Shown here: positions 43,662 to 43,663 of the stretch, piece by piece | Numbering within the stretch: position 1 is the stretch's first letter | Layout of the letters: each line of letters begins with the position of its first letter | NCBI GenBank assembly: GCA_025355325.1 | Contig: JANXZX010000003.1 | Location: forward strand, 1-43,663 | Reading direction: 5' to 3' | Source: Geobacteraceae bacterium | GTDB lineage: Bacteria; Desulfobacterota; Desulfuromonadia; Geobacterales; Pseudopelobacteraceae | DNA: 43,663 nucleotides | The notes under the pieces: generated by a model | The model's input: the letters and a program-made list of their open reading frames with translations, nothing else | Told to the model about the DNA's origin: nothing | The model's database searches: none | Made by a program: the position numbers and the translations under genes

Positions 43662-43663
43662 CC

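Larger units (their letters stand above)
43474..43663 (-). mobile_element. group II intron, 3' end, inserted in the retron gene
   Basis: The minus strand from the window edge carries a domain V followed by a domain VI, ending CTACTCTAC at 43474. The intron lies in the same direction as the retron gene. Its 5' part and most of the intron-encoded protein are beyond the edge. The 3' boundary is placed by the usual ...AY end and by the exon sense resumed next to it. Confidence 0.75.

Overview
The window reads as a chromosomal segment of an anaerobic deltaproteobacterium of the Geobacter/Pelobacter (Desulfuromonadales/Geobacterales) type. This is inferred from gene content, not from a database match: a large single-chain pyruvate:ferredoxin oxidoreductase, a free-standing B12-binding mutase subunit, paired NtrB/NtrC-like sigma-54 regulators, a YhaM-like HD/OB nuclease, a family B DNA polymerase, an ArsR-methyltransferase regulator beside ahcY, an FprA-type flavodiiron protein and many dispersed GC-rich palindromic repeats. 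No rRNA, tRNA or CRISPR array was seen.

Layout. 1-3.7 kb: end of the pyruvate:ferredoxin oxidoreductase gene, a B12-binding subunit, and a SulP transporter followed by a beta-carbonic anhydrase (probable bicarbonate handling). 3.7-9.8 kb: one 2019-residue hybrid sensor with pseudokinase, ATPase, GAF, two PAS, histidine kinase and receiver domains. 9.8-18 kb: housekeeping genes tatA, dusB, an NtrB/NtrC-like pair, yhaM-like nuclease, rhlE-like helicase with a long structured leader, and rlmN with an unusual acidic insert. 18-22.5 kb: an AT-richer accessory block joined to the 5' end of rlmN, consisting of a 1066-residue adenine methyltransferase and a small PD-(D/E)XK-like protein, then an orphan Phd-type antitoxin between two diverged direct repeats. 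22.6-29 kb: mtgA, an FmdB-like zinc ribbon, galU, a TIGR04073-like secreted protein, polB and metK. 29.2-32.5 kb: an operon for a secreted HExxH metalloprotease with a CFI-box C-terminus, a small secreted partner and a Skp/OmpH-like chaperone. 32.6-40.6 kb: ahcY with an ArsR-methyltransferase regulator and its likely operator, a thioesterase/acyl-CoA ligase pair, radA and fprA.

The last 3 kb (40.8-43.66 kb) looks like a defence and gene-debris region: a MNT nucleotidyltransferase/HEPN pair, in-frame remnants of an aspartate racemase and a P-loop ATPase, and the 3' part of a retron reverse transcriptase fused to a Toprim domain. The most striking observation is that this retron gene is interrupted by a group II intron in the same orientation. 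Domains V and VI of the intron end exactly where an open exon begins just ahead of the RT motif LPQGSP. Splicing could restore the retron; the 5' exon, the retron ncRNA and most of the intron lie beyond the window edge.

Metabolic links visible here: metK, ahcY and the ArsR-methyltransferase form an S-adenosylmethionine/S-adenosylhomocysteine cycle set; PFOR and the B12 subunit fit pyruvate and propionate/methylmalonyl metabolism; thioesterase and acyl-CoA ligase fit release and reactivation of fatty acids.
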